From NCBI RefSeq assembly GCF_945859685.1, contig NC_079147.1:149444645-149508644 (forward strand): a DNA stretch of 64,000 nucleotides, written 5' to 3'. Positions 31,101 through 41,500 of this stretch are shown one piece after another; position 1 is the stretch's first letter; every line of letters begins with the position of its first letter. Under the pieces are notes generated by a model. It saw only the letters and a program-made list of their open reading frames with translations. It did no database searches and had not been told where the DNA came from. The position numbers were made by a program, and so were the translations under genes. The stretch comes from Eupeodes corollae. Lineage: Eukaryota > Arthropoda > Insecta > Diptera > Syrphidae.

Positions 31101-32808
31101 TATCTCCTGTCAGCAACTTCTAATCATTGTTTCGCTGTTAGCATTCTTAGATTTTCATATTCTTCTTCCGACTCACATCCCGACTCTAAGGATGTGGAAC
31201 TGCAGCTACAAAATATGATAAGCGTGAAATTTAATGCTTTGAAAACCCAATGTTATCTTGTATTGTTTAAACGAGAAACAACCCCTTGGCATTATCCATA
31301 GATGGCATTTGTATCAATGGGACTGAACAACGCGATGTCTTGATGTTTGTGATTCCTAAGGCAATGCAAGAAACTTTCCTCCCTTTCTGATCTGGCTGCA
31401 CCTTACTTAAGCCAATTGCCCAGTATTGAACGCAGAGCAATTAAATTGGTTAATGATAATATCATATTTAGTTCCTTTACGTCGATTGAACATCATCGGA
31501 AAGTGTCTAGATTCAACAGTTTAATACTCGCAGTACTTAGATTGCTTATCAGTATAGCACTGAGATCAACTTCGGTCGTAATGTAAAGTACATAGATTCG
31601 TTTTTTTAGCAGTACTATGCGAATTTGAAGTACCTTACCACACTCTGTCTTTCCCATTAATTGCAATATTCAGGAATTCGATGCGAACCAATGTGCACCA
31701 ACTCCCTTGGTCACACTGTGTTTTTGCATAAAAGCACTTGCGAAATTAGAATCCTGAAAACCTAATAGGGTCCAGCTCTGCATAAAATGGCTCTGTTTCT
31801 GTAATCGATATGCGGAATCATTGTTTCCAAAACTACGAAAAAAATTAATTACTGTACCGATCTCGTCCTAACTGAATTATGTAACATAAACAATGTCAGA
31901 AAATTATCTTGTATTTTGTGTTCAGAACTATCTGCTGAGATAAGTGCAGAAGAATTTAATAGCTGCATGATGTGTTAGAATATGCGCTGATGCTTCTATT
32001 TTTTAGACTCCAGTCCAGTTCTGCAAACAGCTTCCCAACCTGTTCCTCTTCGGTAATTTGAGCTAGGGTGCCTGTCATCCAGACTCCAGAGTATAGTTTT
32101 TTGATTGCATGTAAGTCATGAAGTTTCTTCGCTAACGTCCTCTCTTAACACTTATACCTTCAATATTCTTCCACTGTATCAACAATATTAAGAAAGTTTC
32201 TGAATGTTTTCTCTTTCGGGCTTCCTTCTGCTAATAGTTTCGATCCAATTTTTCCTCACTGCTGTCGTCTTGTCTAAATCGACATCATTACTCTTAGTAC
32301 AGGTCCAGACCGTAGCATATTGTAAGGGAAGTATCCGCTTTTTTATTAATTTTTGACACGTAAACAAATCTAATCAACCTGTTTCTTGCAAAAAAATTGT
32401 TTTGAAAAGGGCAATAAGCACAAAATTTAAAATATTTACTACCAAACTCAAAACACTTCATTCACCACAATTATACGTAATCCACTTATAACAGTTCAGG
32501 AAAATCTGAAACAATTTTTCAATATTTATGTATCAAACACGGAATTGCACACAAAAAATTTTCCATTTCTGCATTCAAAACACTATCAAAAAATGTTGGA
32601 ATCATTGATAAAGGTACTGGTTATAATTTTTTTTTCCTGCAGTTCGGGAGATACTATTATCAGATCAAAAAGAAAGACTTTTCTTATAGTAACCTTGAAT
32701 AGTTTTTGTTTTATCCGTATTCAAAATAACACATCCGGATATTGTTTGTCCAGCAAAATAAGTTCCATGAGAATTTTGATCGAAATTAATCTCACAAGTT
32801 ACAACCAT
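28200..32808 (-). CDS. Arrestin domain-containing protein (alpha-arrestin), gene 1
   Basis: Five exons joined in phase: 32694-32808, 29395-29553, 29121-29335, 28458-29061 and 28200-28384, giving 425 codons plus TGA. Exon 1 starts MVVTCEINFDQNSHGTYFAG; exon 2 holds FALKIIGFARTKWTEHS and TYSGREDYL. These with exon 3 (FTFACVLPAQCPSSFEGKYG) make the arrestin N domain, residues 1-163. Exon 4 starts VPAVQETFKTYFCGPC and forms the C domain, with PATPPTC and TIPITIGNVP. Exon 5 starts with SPPSYEEA (residues 365-372), a PPxY motif for NEDD4-family WW domains. Alpha-arrestins are cytosolic adaptors that link membrane cargo to ubiquitin ligases. Intron 1 (3.1 kb) holds LINE debris. Paralogue at 38575-44891. 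Confidence 0.9.
29690..29722. repeat. Perfect 13-bp hairpin in arrestin gene 1 intron 1
   Basis: TTCTAGTATTGAA (29690-29702), a 7-base loop, then TTCAATACTAGAA (29710-29722). It lies just beyond a (TA)n run, about 140 bp from exon 2. Possibly the core of a small palindromic repeat. Confidence 0.6.
29723..30690. other. Intron 1 of arrestin gene 1, unassigned part
   Basis: The minus-strand frame 29994-30263 (ELPNGSLRNSFFKLSVL) has coding-like composition but no recognised family. Direct repeats of ATAAAATGTTGGT lie near 30437 and 30456. No function is assigned. Confidence 0.35.
30690..31620 (+). mobile_element. Jockey/CR1-like LINE reverse transcriptase remnant in intron 1
   Basis: Plus-strand pieces: a degraded FDRIWHPALLSK block near 30900, NNLSDSSIQIVLNRF near 30985, NAGVPQGSVVSPTLFLICIN (31040-31100, clean from 31050), FNALKTQCYLVLF near 31230, then DLAAPYLSQLPSIERRAIKLVND near 31390-31455 and SIEHHRKVSRFNSLIL near 31480. 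This is the RT palm to C-terminal order of Jockey/CR1-like elements. The YADD block is lost. Inserted antisense to the host gene. Confidence 0.65.
31621..32693. other. Rest of intron 1; one unidentified coding-like patch
   Basis: On the minus strand about 32290-31990, frames such as EGSPKEKTFRNFLNIVDTVEE, KLHDLHAIKKLYSGVWMTG and ITEEEQVGKLFAELDWSLK suggest a decayed protein of unknown family, perhaps a retroelement gag. No terminal repeats were seen. The remainder is AT-rich intron. Confidence 0.3.
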
Positions 32809-32939
32809 TTTGCGAAATAACGTTTGATGTAATTTCACTTCTAGTTATAAACAAAGCCAAATAACAGACAAATCCAACTAATTTCTTATAACAATTTTAA
32901 TTTTTTGTATACGTTGCTTGAAAATTGGTTGATTGAAAA

Positions 32940-33030
32940 TAAATCAATTGAACCTAAAGCAAGTGCCTATAAGATAGTGATATCTTATCAACCAATGTAT
33001 TTGGGTTGGTGTTCGAAGTGCCTATATAAG
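32940..33030 (-). promoter_or_regulatory. Candidate upstream region of arrestin gene 1 with GATA-type words
   Basis: About 130-220 bp upstream of the ATG are two copies of AAGTGCCTATA with AAGATAG, TGATATC and TTATC words, and a TTATATAG sequence on the minus strand near 33020 that could serve as a TATA box. GATA words also occur upstream of the paralogue (45037-45047). This is a motif-level suggestion only. Confidence 0.25.
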
Positions 33031-34204
33031 ATACACTAAAATATACTTTTGTTGAATACGTTTTGATGCATTGATAAACTTCAGAAAAAAATAAACAAAG
33101 TTATTGATAGTTGACCTATATTTATCCCATTGGCCGAAGGATTTACTACTGATTAATCACCTCAACTGTATACTTTTTGGGATAAAATATAGCTCCCATA
33201 ACTTGTTACCTTACTTAATAAGACCTTTCAATACAATATTTTTATAATTTGTTTACTCGCAACTCCAACAAATATGATGGTGGTCCTAGAATAAATTTCT
33301 TTTTATTTTTAACTTGTCTTAAATTCTGCAGCTGACAAAATCAAAAGTTCATATCAAAGGAGATTGCTGAACTTTTGTTTTTGTGTGTTCACTGATAAAA
33401 ATAGTACCAAATGAAAGGTGAGGCTTAGCATGTTACGTCTGCCAAATATTTCCAAGATCGTTGGTTATTTTTTGAGATTTTTGAGTTTGAAGTTGGTTAA
33501 CACCACTTCTTTGTTTTTTAAAGCTGTAACTATATTGCGATAGATATAGTTTTTTTTTCTTTAAAATTAATTTAACTTTGTTGTCCTTAAACAACATATT
33601 TTGATATAATATTTAGTATTAACTATTTGGAAATTATGTGTTTCTTACTTCACTTTTGAACTTCAAGAAATATTAATGACTTAATTAAGTAACTCCTCTC
33701 GAAGAAAAACTTACTTTTTAACAATTTTAATGTAAAAGTTCCTTATCATACAACCGAGTGCTATGAACTTTCTCATTAAACGTTATTTAAATAATTTCTT
33801 TTGCATCTTTTGAAACTGAATTGAAGCGGTTAATCCATTTAAAGGTTACTAATTTATGTGATGAAGATAACGTTAAATTATTTTTGTTGTAACGGCGAAA
33901 ATCCCCTTCAATCTACAATTCTACATACATTTTCTTGTAGAAAATGCATTTTCAAAATGTTTCATTGCTGTGTCCGATTAGTCGTGGAAGCCGCTGTATA
34001 TTTCTGCATACAAATCTTAACACAATTTGTGCATCTTAGACGATCTTAAGTGATGCATCTTTAACTTTATACATAACCAACGAATTCAAAAATCACATAA
34101 CATCATCAAATTACATGAAAAACGATTTTTTTTAAAAATTGGTTTTGTAGAAATATTAATGCATTACCAGATTTATGGGATGAAAGATTCACAGTAATAA
34201 ACAG
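33031..34204. other. Intergenic AT-rich stretch upstream of arrestin gene 1
   Basis: Only short frames without recognisable domains. No repeat ends were recognised. Confidence 0.4.
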
Positions 34205-34857
34205 GAGGTACTCTCACCTCCCAGTGGTGAACATCGGATGCCTAGTATCTCAACTGGAGATTGGGTTCCAACCCCAGTGGAAATTTGTTGGGGGCAGCAA
34301 ACGAGAGAGGGGGGAAAGGTGTGGTGTTTCCACTAAGGCACCTCTCATTATCCAGACGGCAGCGGAGGAATTCCCGAGATGAAATCAACGGTGGCGTCTA
34401 CAGTTCCAGTAAGGTTGAACTACTTAGTGAACACCTTTTATGGCTTCTTCGACTTATTCGGAGCCCACGCCTATAAGGAGCGGTTTTATCCGGCTCCCCA
34501 TCTTTGGAGTTATGCTTTTTATCTGGCCCTCCAAGTTGAGTTGCGAAGCACCAACAAGCCTCGGATATGGACGGATTTACTGTTACTGTTCGGATACCCA
34601 CGTGGAATGTTAGGTGCTCTAACAGACCACGTGCGACGGAGGAATTAGCGGAGGCCCTAGACTGCTATAAAGCAGACTGTTCCGCCATACAAGAAATATG
34701 CTAGAATGGGCCGGGCAAAAAGAGCATGAAAAACTGCGATATTTACTAAAGTGACTGCTACTACGAAAACCAACAGCGCTTATTTGGATGCGGCTTAGTC
34801 ATTGGAGCTAGACTTAGGCAAGAAGTCTTAAGCTATAGGTGCATCAATGAGCGCCTC

Positions 34858-35230
34858 ATGACCATACGCATCAATGCTAAATTCGGCAACATAAGCCTGA
34901 TATGCGCGCACGCCCCCACAGAAGAGAAAGATGACAACACCAAAGATATGTTCTTCGAGCTCCTAGACAAAACATATGAGCAGTGTCCTAGCTACGATAT
35001 TAAAATAGTCCTGGGCGATTTTAATGCCAAGCTAGGAAGGGAAGACATCTTTGATGGAATAATCGGGAAGAACAGCTTGCACGACAACACTTCCGACAAC
35101 GGATTTAGGCTCATAGATTTTGCTTCCGGGGCAAAACTTCATGCCAATATTGCGATCGACGCCAGACGATTCCAGTTTCATTGATGTACGAACTTTCCGA
35201 GGAATCACAATCGACTCGGACCACTATCTC
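34858..35230 (+). pseudogene. RTE copy B endonuclease domain
   Basis: The frame from 34858 contains ISLICAHAPTEEKDDNTKDM, YDIKIVLGDFNAKLGREDIF and NTSDNGFRLIDFAS. It then loses the segment between RLIDFA and the IDH block that is present in copies A and C. The next frame resumes at IDARR and carries the SDHYLVVAKV active-site block. The catalytic IDH histidine region is therefore missing. Confidence 0.75.
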
Positions 35231-36106
35231 GTTGTAGCCAAGGTAGCACTTCGGATTTCCAGACCCAAGGCAAAACAGGGAGGTGCTGGGAGAAGGTACA
35301 ACGTTGAACGGCTACAATCGCCAGAGATCAACAAATCCTTTTCCGACCGAGTTACAAGTAACCTCTCTCGAAGTTCTCTACCGCTAACACAATGTATCGA
35401 AAACCAGTGCCAACATTGCCAAGATGCAATCAGAGAAGCCGCCTCTGATGTGCTGGGTTTCAAACAGCCAACAAAAAGGAACCTCTGGTTTGATGAGGAA
35501 TGTCGACAGGCAAATGCAGCCAAACAAAAGGCACGCAAAGCGGCGCTGGATAAAAGGACGAGAGTTGCTCATGAGCTCTATGAGCAGAAGAGGCGAGAGG
35601 AACGCCGACTTCTCAGAAGGAAAAAGAGAAGGCATGAGAAGTGTGCGGTCGAAGATGTTGAGAGGTTTAAAAGCAGGAATGAAGTTGGAAAGTTTTATGA
35701 ACAGGTGAAACGAAATTTACAGGTACATAAACCTAGAACCGAAGGCTGCAAAGACGAAAGTGAAAACATCATAGGGGAACAACAGTCAATGCTGAGGATA
35801 TGGAAAGACCACTTCTGCAGACTCTATAACGGCGACGACGAACCACATTCCGCTGTCAGGCAGAATGATCCATTCAACATTGACGACGAAAGCCAACAAT
35901 CCCGTCCTCCCGACTTAGACGAAGGAAAGATTGCCATATCTAAGCTAAAGTCTAATAAAGCCGCTGAAGCGGATGGCTTGAATGCCGAGCTCTTTAAAGC
36001 AGCTGTAGATAAGTTGGTTAGGAGCATGCACCAACTTATCTGTAAGATATGGTCGGAAGAAAGCATGCCCATGACTAGAACCTCAGTATTGTTTGCCCGA
36101 TCCTGA
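35120..36106 (+). pseudogene. RTE copy B linker and RT N-terminus
   Basis: 328 codons: the end of the endonuclease (GITIDSDHYLVVAKVALRIS), an Arg/Lys/Glu-rich linker (LYEQKRREERRLLRRKKRR, a likely coiled or basic region), WKDHFCRLYNGDDE, and the RT start KIAISKLKSNKAAEADGLNA, in which the usual AAGADG is AAEADG. It ends out of frame at SMPMTRTSVLF. Confidence 0.75.
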
Positions 36107-37320
36107 AAAAAGGAGACCCTCTTAACTGCACCAACTATAGAGGAATCAGTCTACTTAACATCGCCTATAAAATCTTCTCTGCCGTAATATGTGAACGTCT
36201 AAAGCCCATCGTCAACAATACTATAGGTCCTTATTAGTGTGGTTTTAGACCAGGAAAGTCCACAGTTGATCAAATATTCACATTACGCAAATCTTGGAAA
36301 AAACCCAGGAACACCAAATCGACACCCACAATCTTTTCATCTATTTTTAGGCCGCATATGACAGCATCTACAGGGACGAGGTGTATAGAGCCATGTCTAG
36401 TTTTGGCATTCCTGCCAAACTAGTCCGTTTGTGCAGGATGACCATGGAGAATTCACGCTGCTCCATTATGGTTGGAAACAACTCAACAGAACCTTTCGAT
36501 GTCAAAAAAGGTTTTCGACAAGGTGATGCGCTGTCATGTGATTTTTTAATATCGTGCTTAAAAGAATAGTTTAGAGCTCACACGTCAACACTAGAGGCAC
36601 TATCTTTCAAAAGTCTGTCCAATTACTAACATATGCTGATGACATTGACATAATCGGAAGAACTCAGCGTGATGTCAATGGGGCTTTTGTGAGAATTGAG
36701 GCAGAGGCGTCAAAAATTGAGTTTAACGGTTAATAAGGGCAAAACAAAGTACATGCTTTCGTCAAGAAAGGACCTATAGCACCGACGTCTTCGTCAAAAC
36801 GTCACCATCGACAGACGTAACTTTGAGGTAGTCAGGGACTTCGTCTACCTAGGCTCCGCTGTAAACGCAGAAAACAACACCAGCGCTGAGATCAAACGCA
36901 GAATAACTCATGCTTTCTTTGGACTAAGAAAGAAATTGAGTGGTAAAGTCCTCGGGGGACCAAAGTGTTGCTATATAATACCCTTATCATCCCCGTGCTG
37001 CTATACGGTGCAGAAGCATGGACTATGACAAAAGCGGATTGGTTCGCGAAAAAAGTTCTTCGTGTGATCTATGGTCCAGTATGCATCGAGGGGAGTGGAG
37101 GAGAAGATGGAATGACGAGCTGTACGGGCTGTACAGCGACGTAGACTTAGCCAGAAGGGTAAAAGTCCAACGACTAAAATGGCTGGGTCACTTAGAGCGC
37201 ATGGAAACTAATGGTCCGGCCCGGAAAGTCTTTGAATTCACACCCACAGGACAGCGCAGTAGAGAAAGACCGATGATCAGGTGGCGCGCACAAGTGGAAG
37301 GTGACCTCACCCAACTTTAA
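36107..37320 (+). pseudogene. RTE copy B reverse transcriptase core and C-terminus
   Basis: In shifting frames: NYRGISLLNIAYKIFSAVI, a stop before CGFRPGKSTVDQIFTL, AMSSFGIPAKLVRLCRMTME (36381-36569), KGFRQGDALSCDF, then TYADDIDIIGRTQRDVNGAF near 36632 (YADD intact), VYLGSAVNAENN, and the clean C-terminal frame 37018-37320 with WLGHLERMETNGPARKVFE and RSRERPMIRWRAQVE. Confidence 0.75.
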
Positions 37321-37427
37321 GCGCGAAACTGGAGACATCTAGCTAGGGACTGAGCTAGATGGAGAAGTTTGTTGGGTGAGGCCCTAGTTCACACAGGATT
37401 TTAGCTCCACCTTAAGTAAGTAAGTGT

Positions 37428-38574
37428 AAGGCTATTTTCCACTAAATTGTTTTTTGGAAACGTATTGTAGCTATAACTGCCCCCGAAATACTTCATTCTT
37501 CTTAAACAATTATAATGAATAAAAAAAGCAAGTTTTTATTTTTATAAGTAAGTATTATATATTTATACATTTTGAAACAACTTAAAAACATGACATTTAA
37601 GTGCCCCATCTGTTTGTGTGATTGATTTTATGTTTTTCTATCGAATTCTTATTAGTATTACATAAGTATTGTTTTCAAGTTCTTTACCTTCCACAAACAT
37701 AACACAAAATTGAACACCTTTTTCAGCCCACCCGATTTAATTTATTATTTCTATATTTTGAATTCGATTTAATACATTTTTCCTTATCAACAAAATTGTC
37801 CACTTTACGTCAGTTAAGAATTATACAATATACATTCCATTCTTCGAAGTTTAGTACTTTTGGAACACTTTGCATTTCTCATCAAATTTCTCATTAAAAA
37901 AATCCTAACGTGATTTGGCTCAAAACCTAAATTTCCAAAGTCTAACGACACAATCCTTTGGGCTGTATGGGCCAGGACAGACGGACAGAATAATTAGACC
38001 CACTCTTTTCGACTCTTCTAGCATCAAAATGTCATGTTTGTTTTATTCTAATCAAAAGTTCGAAATATTTAAGGAATGCAAAATTCTATATATCGAAAGT
38101 TAAAACCAAACTGATGTGTATTTAAATTTGTGAGTAAAATGAAAAGGCAAAGAGAATTTTACAAGGTTAAGCACCATTAATGTGTTGAAACCCGTAAACA
38201 TTGTCGCCGTCATCCCATTTATCAAGTCCAATAATTTGAAGCATTTTGTGTTGCCTTTTTTTAATTCCCAATTCTTCATTACTTGAGTTGAAATTCCTGC
38301 ATTGAAAATGAAAACTTGGCATGAAGAAATACAAAACCTCAAATTAGGAAAATAAGTTCGAGTGAAAAAATGGCCTTACAAATTATAAGTCATAAATTGT
38401 ATGACCTGATGCTTACTTTAAACGATAGAAAAGTTATACAACATTAAAGTTTATTATTTGTTAACTATGTCTCTAATTTAAAATATTTTGTATACAATTT
38501 TAGTTATATTCAACTTTTTACAATGTCAGAATTTATCTACCAAAGTAAATTACTCCTTGTCTTAGAGTTGTATT
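37428..38574. other. Intergenic stretch with second GGGCCAGGACAGAC repeat copy
   Basis: AT-rich sequence 3' of arrestin gene 2. At 37905-38100 it carries the second copy of the dispersed repeat seen at 11990-12190. No gene is recognised. Confidence 0.4.
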
Positions 38575-41500
38575 TTATTGATAAGCCGCTTCACTGTAAA
38601 AAGGATACCTCGGGTAGAACTTATCTGAACTTTTATCAATTTGAGCTTCCTTTTCTTGATTAGTTGTACCTTTTGGAAGGTTTCTTAGAAAATGTGCTTC
38701 CTCGTATGTTGGTGGAGCTATATTGGTTGAATGAAATTATAAGATTAACCTTATGTACATAGCTCTTCAAAATACTCTTTAAGAAACTTACGGAGTTCAA
38801 CATCCGGCGATTGTATCGGTGCAATGCCTCTTGACAAATTGGCTATCAAACTATCTTCTGGCATAATATTGTCTGATTGTCCAACATACGGAACATTACC
38901 AATTGTTATTGGAATTGCAACAATCGGATTGATATGGACTCCTTTCACTTTAGCTGTGGCAGCTACTTCATAACTTATCTTAATAATTGGACAAAGTCCA
39001 ACACATGTTGGTGGAGTTGGAGGTACTTGAAGATTGTCAATAAATTGAGCCGTGTTCGAATCAAATGCACCGAATTTTTTCTTGGCAATGACAATTTTTT
39101 CTTCTTTTGTACGAATGCGATTTCTTACCGAGTACAAAGCTACCAAATTCAAAGTCACACGAATTTGTTCAACCACTGTGCTGCTGGTGTTAAAAAATTT
39201 AGCTTTAAAATGTATTATTTCTCCTGGAACAAAGCTGGTTCTCTGTATTTCTAATAATAGAATTAGCGGTTTTGATCTACACGGTCCGCAACAGAAGTGC
39301 TTGAATTCTTCCATTTTCGCAGGAACCTTAAAGTGAAAAGAAAATACATTTTAAAAAATTTCAAAACTTTGAAAATGAAATTACATGCGTACTCTTAATT
39401 CAGGAAGATGATTTAGATCAAAAATTTTAAGAACACTAAATGCCATTTTGTAGGATTTGTTAAATGCTCGTGGTCGGATTACGGTTATTTTTGTGTCATA
39501 TCTTATAAGACCATAGACACCCTCAAAAGATGAAGGACATTCTGAGGGCAGCACACATTCAAAAGTGTATGTATATGTACCAGGAAGTAGAGTTAGTTCA
39601 AGACCTGAAATACAAAGCATTATAAATATGAATATTTACGTAAACAAAAATTGCTAGCAAGCATAAATGATTACCAATGCTGGTATGTTTTCAAATGTAA
39701 CTTTTTATTCACTTGCAACATTGGAATATGAAAATTTGATATTTAGAGAAAGAGAAAAGAGTATATGCGCTACCTCACTCTTTTAAGTTTTGTATTTATT
39801 TTAATTTGTAAAAATTTAACAAATTTTTTAACAAAGGTAGAGTAAGAACGAACAAATTTCTTGACGGTAAAAACTATGTTCTCCATATGAAAAACTATGG
39901 TCTGAAAGTTAAATTGACTTTATCCAAAATTTGTAGCCTTATATGGACATTAACACACCGAAGGTTGTCCTTCAAGTGGTCAATCGTGTTGGGCTTATCA
40001 GCAGCGGTTGGCCGGTTGTGCCGTAGATTAGCAACATCACATATCCCACAGAAAATAGTCAAGGGGCGCTAAATCACACGATCTGTGAAACTATATGTGG
40101 TTACCAAAAGTTTGCTTCAATAAATCAATTGTGCGCGGTCGCCATCTAGGCATTTTTCATGAGTAACGATTCGTACGTAACTGCGCGTCTATAGTTTTTT
40201 TCACACTTCGGTATCCCAAAAAATAAGGGATGGGCCGAGTGTCAATTTAATACGTTCGGGGATGCAGAGGTTCCGAGTGTTCGGCTATGAGCACTCCATA
40301 ACCAGGGCCCAGTCGATCTTCAATGACTCCTTAAAAAAATATTGAAGTGATTTTAGAGAGTTTATTCATTAAGTTTAAAAAAGGATTTAAAGTTCCATTC
40401 ATTCAAAAATCAAATCGTTAAACTTAAAAAATTGATATTGTTTCACGAAAACATTTTTGTGAGACGATGTTTTTTTTGGAGCGAAAAGGCTCATTTTTAT
40501 TTAAATGCGCACGTTGATAAATAAAACAGCCGTTACTGGGCTCTAAGAACCCATAATCCTCAAAACAGCAAAAGCCATTGTCTTGCCCTAGAGTAACTCT
40601 TTCAACGTTTTCACACACGTGGTTTCAATAGGATGGTGCGACCGCAAACACGGCTATAGATTCCGTGAATTAGCTTCGTAATGCTTTCATTCAAAAACTT
40701 ATCATTCGCTCTGGTGACATCCTGTGGCCCCCGACGACGTTTCCCAAAAAGAGAATTTACAGCAACTATCCCTGAACTCTAGTGATCCTAAAAGAAAACG
40801 TTTGTTTACTGCAGCGTGTGCCGCGTAGCACGGGGCTTAGTTTTAAGCAGTGCGTGCAACCCGAAGACATTTGGATGACATAATGTTCAAAAACTGAAAT
40901 ACGCATCATTATTAAATATCAAAAACAGATATATATATATTAATCTGCCGACATACACCCTGTACATACTTGCTACTTTATACAAACTACCAGACATTAT
41001 CAAATGGTAGAAAAATGGTGCATTCAAGAGGACACAAGCATCCACAGGTTTTTCTCAAAACCCACCTCTGTCTATCAACTCCTGCTCTCACCTCTCGAGG
41101 TGAACATCAGGCGCCTAGTACCTCAACTGGAGATTGGGTTCTAACCCGAGTAGAAAATTGTTGGGGGCAGCAAACGAGAGGAGGAGGAGAGATATTTCCA
41201 CTAAGGCACCTCTCCTTATACGGACGGCAGTGGACGAATTCTCGAGATGGAATCAACGGTGGCGTCTACAGTTCCAGTAAGGTTGAACTACTCAGTGAAG
41301 ACCTTATAGGGCTTCTTCGACATATTCAGAGGCCAGGCCTGTAAAGAGCGGTTTATCCGGATCCCCGTGCCCGTCAGGGTGACTTCCTGGCCAAGTAAAC
41401 AATACCTTTAGTTGCGAAGCACTAACAAGCCTCGGATACGGATGGATTCACTGTTGACAACCCACGCAAACGATTTAAGGACAACGAACTTCGGATCTGT

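Larger units (their letters stand above)
34205..37427 (+). mobile_element. RTE-type LINE copy B, near full length, inactive
   Basis: Starts CTCTCACCTCCCAGTGGTG near 34213, slightly shorter at the 5' end than copies A and C. It ends with the tandem TAAG run (TTAAGTAAGTAAG, 37413-37426). Endonuclease, basic linker, RT and a C-terminal RRRWNDELYGLYSDVDLARR block occur in order. Frame breaks near 35120, 36085 and beyond, and a roughly 90-bp deletion in the endonuclease, disable it. It lies between the two arrestin genes. Confidence 0.85.

Noticed and set aside
38877..39336. Plus-strand ORFs overlapping arrestin gene 2
   Set aside because: They are antisense shadows of exon 4, which has clear arrestin motifs and proper splice sites.
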